From Vibrio neptunius (GTDB taxonomy: Bacteria > Pseudomonadota > Gammaproteobacteria > Enterobacterales > Vibrionaceae): a stretch of 64,000 bases of DNA. Shown piece by piece: positions 60,158 through 64,000 of this stretch; position 1 is the first letter of the stretch, and each line of letters begins with the position of its first letter. The stretch lies in contig CP079859.1 in assembly GCA_019339365.1 (NCBI GenBank), positions 3,162,001-3,226,000 of the forward strand. Direction: 5' to 3'. Below the pieces are notes generated by a model. That model was not told the origin of the DNA. It did no database searches and was given only the letters and a program-made list of their open reading frames with translations. The translations under genes were made by a program, and so were the position numbers.

Positions 60158-60749
60158 TTACGCTGCAACAGCTTCCGTTGCCGCTGATGTTTTTTTTCTC
60201 ACCTATCGGCAGAATCGTGCGGCCATATTCGTTGTTCAGTACTTGAGCCATCGCGAAGTAGATTGCACTGGCGCCACAGAAAATGCCTTCAAAACCTGCA
60301 ATTGTGCCAATCAGCTCACTCCCCGTGAAATCACGTGCGGCAAGTAAGAAAAATAGAATAGTTAACGAGCCGAAAACCACTTGCTTCGCTGTTGGGTAGC
60401 AAAGCGAGCCAATAAACATGAAACCCGTGAAGATGCCCCACAAAGCTAAGTACCAACCCATGAAGTGTGCTGGGCTTGCCGGTAACCCCATGTAAGGCAT
60501 AACGATCAAGCCAACCAGTGTGAGCCAAAACAAGCCATAAGAAGTAAATGCGGTAGTCCCAAACGTATCACCACGTTTAAAACACATCATGCCGACAATC
60601 ACTTGGCTCAGACCACCATAGAAAATACCCATTGCCAAAATCATTGAATCAATTGGGAAGAAGCCTGCGTTATGAATGTTTAGCAGGATGGTCGTCATAC
60701 CGAAACCCATCAGACCAAGTGGAGCTGGGTTAGCCAGTTTTGTTGACAT
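60158..60749 (-). CDS. satP: Acetate/succinate transporter SatP (YaaH), one frameshift
   Basis: GPR1/FUN34/YaaH family, imports acetate or succinate with protons. Six-helix protein starting [20 protein letters not shown] with the NPAPLGL signature. The printed frame runs to 60099 with an odd Cys-rich tail; an eight-T run at 60190-60197 (A on the coding strand) is one too long. With seven, the tail reads [13 protein letters not shown] and stops at 60158, a normal end for the family. So the true protein has about 196 residues. The start is ATG at 60749 (AAGGTG upstream); 60758 is possible. Confidence 0.88.
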
Positions 60750-60952
60750 TTCGCACACCTTTCAAAAAAATTAATAAAATTTACGCGCGAAGTTTAGTTC
60801 CGTTCGATAAAAAAAGATAGATCTGGAATGTGCAATCTAAGATTCCGAAAACCGTTCTATAAACTTAGACACAACGACAGGTTGCGCCATCAATAAAACA
60901 ATCAGCGGTTTGAGGCCACTGTTCATTGCTCCTCTCAGTCGCCGCAAATAAA

Positions 60953-60977
60953 AAGCTCCTGCTTGTTGCAGGAGCTT
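60953..60977 (-). terminator. Rho-independent terminator after GH19 chitinase
   Basis: Stem AAGCTCCTGC/GCAGGAGCTT with a 5-base loop, followed by a T run on the minus strand. Confidence 0.9.
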
Positions 60978-61004
60978 AGTTTACTGAGTCATGAACCTTT
61001 TACA

Positions 61005-62648
61005 TTACTGGCAAGAGATTTCATCCCAGAACCAATTCGACTGGGTTGGCGTGTCCCAAATGCCTGGGCCATTTTTAGCGACAAAACATTTACCCTCATG
61101 AGTAACTTTATCGCCGTTGGCAACCTGAGTTACACCAGCTTGCCACTGAATAAAGGTATCAGGCACTGGCGTTGGATCAGGGTTCGGGGTTGGATCTGGC
61201 GTAGGATCCGTTGGCGTCCCGGAAACTAATTCCCATGGCCCACCAGCACTCGGATTATCACCCTGAGTCCACCATTTCGCTTTATACGTCGCCCCTTCAT
61301 GGCTGACTTCATCCCCCGTGCCGTAGACCTTAGTGACACTCCAAATCTTTCCTGTGCCAGGATCAGGGTCAACTGGGTCTAGCTGGTCAACAACACGCAC
61401 TTCAGGCCAACTCGCGTGAGAGCCGTACAAATTAGTCACACATTTTTCGTAGTCGCCCGGTACCAGCGCAGAGTAAGCGGTCTGGAATCCAACTAATTCA
61501 CACTCAAATGAATAACCACCTGGGCGATCGGCATAGTACTTCCAATTGCCATCCCAGTTGGTGTACAACACATCCTTTGCACCATTTAGGTTGAGGCTAC
61601 CGTATGGGGTTTGTTGCCAACAGGTGTTCTTTTCATTGGCTTCAATTGGAATCTGATAATAAGACGACAGCCCTTGCCAATATCTTATTCGGTTAACGGG
61701 CTGACCTTTGTTTTTATTCTGCTCACCACATTCAATGCCCCCATTGATGATGTTAATCGTGGTGCCAAAGCCATAACCAATCCCCGCTTCAATTTCACGT
61801 TGAGAAGGCGACCACGTTTTATCAATCACATGCAACATCGCTGGTTTCGGTGCTTGTGGCGTTAAAAAGAACCAGATCGCAGACGCCAAGTTCAACCAAG
61901 AGTCAGCAACTAAGCCTGGGTTATTGAGCAAGACGGACGCATCACCATCAAACATTGCTTCGGAAAACGCGCCGTAATTAAAGTGGTAAGAAAGCTGCTT
62001 AGCACCACGTCCAAAATAACCCTGTCCTGCCGCACACGGCCATTTTTTGTTTTGCCAATCGTTCTGGCCACAACCAGTGGTATAGCCTTCCTGACCTTCT
62101 GACCAGCCCATTTCGCGTACATGCACTAACGCCTGTTGCCACTCTTCAAGGCCTAAGGGGTTATCCGACACATTATCTTTGGCAATATGCCCGCCTGTTT
62201 CCTGCGCGAAGTGGGCAAATGCCGTCACGATCGAGCGTTTACAGATCGCATCAGAATCTCGTCCATCAGTATACTCAGCACAAAACGCAGGGAACTTACC
62301 AATTGCTCGTAGGAAGCGAGTATAAGTGTACTCAGGCGCAGCCATATTGGTCAGAAAATCCCACTCCGCCTGAGGAAACACACGTTCAGCACGCTTAACG
62401 TTATCTGGATTAGTGGCAAGGTTAGGCTCAATAGCCTCAACAACGCTGTTCGGTGCAGTGGTCAGTGCCTGAGACCATATCTGGTACATAGGGTTGGACG
62501 TTTGTGCGTGTTCTGCCGCCTGAATGTCAGCGCGGGCAACCACATAACCATTCGGATTCTGCGGGTCAGGTTGAATATTGCTCATCGCCCAACTGGACGA
62601 TATGGCGGCCAAAGATACGACGGGGGCCAAGTAACTTACTTTCTTCAT
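61005..62648 (-). CDS. Chitinase, GH19 family
   Basis: 547 residues, secreted (signal peptide about 1-21, AISSSWAMSN). GH19 catalytic domain (about 85-400) with the catalytic Glu in FAHFAQETGGHIAKDN; second Glu expected in the loop near NPLGLEEW. C-terminal: two small chitin-binding domains of the CBM5/12 type (about 430-472, KAKWWTQGDNP, and 495-547, WQAGVTQVANGDKV with FVAKNG) joined by a Pro/Asp/Thr linker. GH19 in vibrios acts on chitin; together with Chb (5040-7691) it gives full conversion to GlcNAc. Single gene. Confidence 0.93.
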   Translation of the reverse strand: MKKVSYLAPVVSLAAISSSWAMSNIQPDPQNPNGYVVARADIQAAEHAQTSNPMYQIWSQALTTAPNSVVEAIEPNLATNPDNVKRAERVFPQAEWDFLTNMAAPEYTYTRFLRAIGKFPAFCAEYTDGRDSDAICKRSIVTAFAHFAQETGGHIAKDNVSDNPLGLEEWQQALVHVREMGWSEGQEGYTTGCGQNDWQNKKWPCAAGQGYFGRGAKQLSYHFNYGAFSEAMFDGDASVLLNNPGLVADSWLNLASAIWFFLTPQAPKPAMLHVIDKTWSPSQREIEAGIGYGFGTTINIINGGIECGEQNKNKGQPVNRIRYWQGLSSYYQIPIEANEKNTCWQQTPYGSLNLNGAKDVLYTNWDGNWKYYADRPGGYSFECELVGFQTAYSALVPGDYEKCVTNLYGSHASWPEVRVVDQLDPVDPDPGTGKIWSVTKVYGTGDEVSHEGATYKAKWWTQGDNPSAGGPWELVSGTPTDPTPDPTPNPDPTPVPDTFIQWQAGVTQVANGDKVTHEGKCFVAKNGPGIWDTPTQSNWFWDEISCQ

Positions 62649-62908
62649 CTCACTTTTCCTTGTTTTATAAAACTGAAAAGAGATTAGAAAAAGTCAGATT
62701 AAGAATCACGGTGAATAGACACGGCTGATGTGAAGTTGCGAGTCACTTTGGAGTTACAACGAAATAAGAAACGGTCAAAGCCAGTAAAATGTCTTTTGGA
62801 TTCAAAAACACTCAATATTTCACTGACGTAGAATTCAATAACCCTGTCATCATCGGCGAACAATAAGAATTTTTCGGAACGAAAGACTGTACGATACTCA
62901 AACCATTA
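62649..62908. other. Intergenic region between guaA and GH19 chitinase
   Basis: About 260 bases with no credible ORF or repeat. The chitinase promoter should be at its left edge. Confidence 0.4.
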
Positions 62909-62934
62909 AAAAGCCAGCCCGAAGGCTGGCTTTT
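62909..62934 (-). terminator. Rho-independent terminator after guaA
   Basis: Stem AAAAGCCAGCC/GGCTGGCTTTT with a CGAA tetraloop. Confidence 0.92.
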
Positions 62935-62958
62935 AGCGTTTTGCATCAACGAACAGGA

Positions 62959-64000
62959 TTATTCCCACTCAATCGTCGCAGGTGGTTTACCTGAAATGTC
63001 GTAAACCACACGCGATATGCCGTCAACTTCGTTGATAATACGGTTAGATACCTTACCAAGGAAATCGTATGGTAGGTGGGCCCAATGTGCCGTCATGAAG
63101 TCGATCGTTTCAACGGCGCGTAGAGAAACCACCCAGTCGTATTTACGTCCATCGCCCATTACACCAACAGAGCGTACAGGTAGGAATACCGTGAACGCTT
63201 GCGATACTTTGTTGTAAAGATCCGCGGCATGTAGCTCTTCAATGAAGATAGCATCTGCACGACGTAGTAAGTCACAGTACTCTTTCTTGATTTCGCCAAG
63301 AACACGAACCCCGAGACCAGGACCTGGGAATGGATGGCGGTAAAGCATGTTGTAAGGCAGACCTAACTCTAGGCCAATCTTACGTACTTCATCTTTGAAC
63401 AGCTCACGTAGTGGCTCAACAAGCCCCATCTCCATATCGTCTGGCAGGCCGCCAACGTTATGGTGGGATTTGATTACATGTGCTTTACCCGTCTTTGAGG
63501 CCGCTGATTCTATCACGTCTGGGTAGATAGTCCCCTGAGCAAGCCACTTCGCATTTTTCAGCTTCTTAGATTCTTCATCGAATACGTCGACAAATACGTG
63601 ACCAATAGTCTTACGCTTCTCTTCTGGATCCGACTTACCTTCAAGAGCTGTCAGGAAACGCTCTTCTGCGTCAACTTTGATGATGTTCAGACCGAATTGA
63701 TCGCCAAACATATCCATCACTTGCTGGCCTTCATTTAGACGAAGCAGACCGTTATCAACGAATACACAAGTTAGTTTGTCACCGATTGCACGGTGAACCA
63801 GCATCGCAACGACAGATGAATCCACGCCGCCCGACAGGCCTAGGATGACTTCGTCGTCACCTACTTGCTCTTTGATACGAGCAACAGCATCTTCAATGAT
63901 CGACTCAGAAGTCCAAAGCCCTTCACAACCACATACGCCAAGAACAAAGTTCTCAAGCATTTGCTTGCCTTGCTTAGTGTGCGTTACTTCAGGGTGGAAC
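62959..64000 (-). CDS. guaA: GMP synthase GuaA, 3' part
   Basis: Converts XMP to GMP with glutamine as nitrogen donor. The 5' end lies beyond the window: translation continues upstream of the internal Met as [13 protein letters not shown], the end of the glutaminase domain. Visible in the window: ATP pyrophosphatase domain with P-loop [15 protein letters not shown], and the C-terminal dimerisation domain with [17 protein letters not shown] and a final [10 protein letters not shown], which is typical. No lesion is seen. Confidence 0.96.
   Translation of the reverse strand, partial: FHPEVTHTKQGKQMLENFVLGVCGCEGLWTSESIIEDAVARIKEQVGDDEVILGLSGGVDSSVVAMLVHRAIGDKLTCVFVDNGLLRLNEGQQVMDMFGDQFGLNIIKVDAEERFLTALEGKSDPEEKRKTIGHVFVDVFDEESKKLKNAKWLAQGTIYPDVIESAASKTGKAHVIKSHHNVGGLPDDMEMGLVEPLRELFKDEVRKIGLELGLPYNMLYRHPFPGPGLGVRVLGEIKKEYCDLLRRADAIFIEELHAADLYNKVSQAFTVFLPVRSVGVMGDGRKYDWVVSLRAVETIDFMTAHWAHLPYDFLGKVSNRIINEVDGISRVVYDISGKPPATIEWE

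Overview
The window is a chromosomal segment of a marine gammaproteobacterium, almost certainly a Vibrio. The evidence is an 883-residue Vibrio-type chitobiase, a GH19 chitinase, a tmRNA with tag ANDENYALAA, and the block bamE-recN-nadK-grpE-dnaK-dnaJ-minor pilins-tadA-mltF-purL, which is the order I recall from Vibrio chromosome 1. No prophage, integrase, IS transposase or CRISPR array was seen. The content is mainly core metabolism, transport and cell envelope.

Layout. 1-8.97 kb: 3' part of a CPA2 cation/proton antiporter, asnB, a POT peptide symporter, chitobiase and a TraB/GumN-family protein. 8.98-9.95 kb: repeats, one intact tRNA-Pro(TGG) and tRNA debris. 9.96-16.6 kb: DUF3149 protein, smrA, rluF, upp divergent from purM-purN, a YebE/TerB-like protein, yaeP, a DUF4250 protein and a DUF3622 protein. 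16.8-17.5 kb: six tandem 116-bp units. 17.6-26 kb: purL divergent from mltF, a possible small basic protein, tadA and an AbgT transporter. 26.3-29.6 kb: five type IV minor-pilin genes. 29.7-37 kb: dnaJ, dnaK, a DAACS symporter, grpE, nadK and a GIY-YIG gene lying between repeat arms. 37.5-42.3 kb: recN, bamE, rnfH, ratA, smpB, ssrA and a colicin-immunity-like ORF. 42.6-50.1 kb: M15 peptidase, PAS-PAS-MCP receptor, MscS channel, a lysozyme relic, and a subtilase with a separate propeptide-like gene. 50.7-64 kb: plsC, cheV, O-acetylhomoserine sulfhydrylase, two unusual ORFs (one a pentapeptide/K+ channel), a LysR regulator divergent from dadA, an AGCS alanine symporter, an acetate transporter, GH19 chitinase and the 3' part of guaA.

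How genes fit together. Chitinase, chitobiase and the minor pilins fit a chitin-degrading lifestyle in which DNA-uptake pili are chitin-induced (established for V. cholerae, inferred here). purL and purM carry PurR-like boxes. dnaK and grpE carry sigma32-type promoters. recN has two LexA boxes. The dadA/AGCS/acetate-transporter cluster fits use of D- and L-alanine.

Two features dominate the non-coding DNA. First, a family of about 105-bp imperfect palindromes, in tandem with 116-bp period or inside composite elements with an 8-bp microsatellite and a hairpin terminator; one pair of arms brackets the GIY-YIG gene. Second, nine conserved genes carry ten single-base indels, every one at a homopolymer run. 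This looks more like sequencing or assembly error than real gene loss, so those genes are annotated as single CDSs with the repaired end stated.
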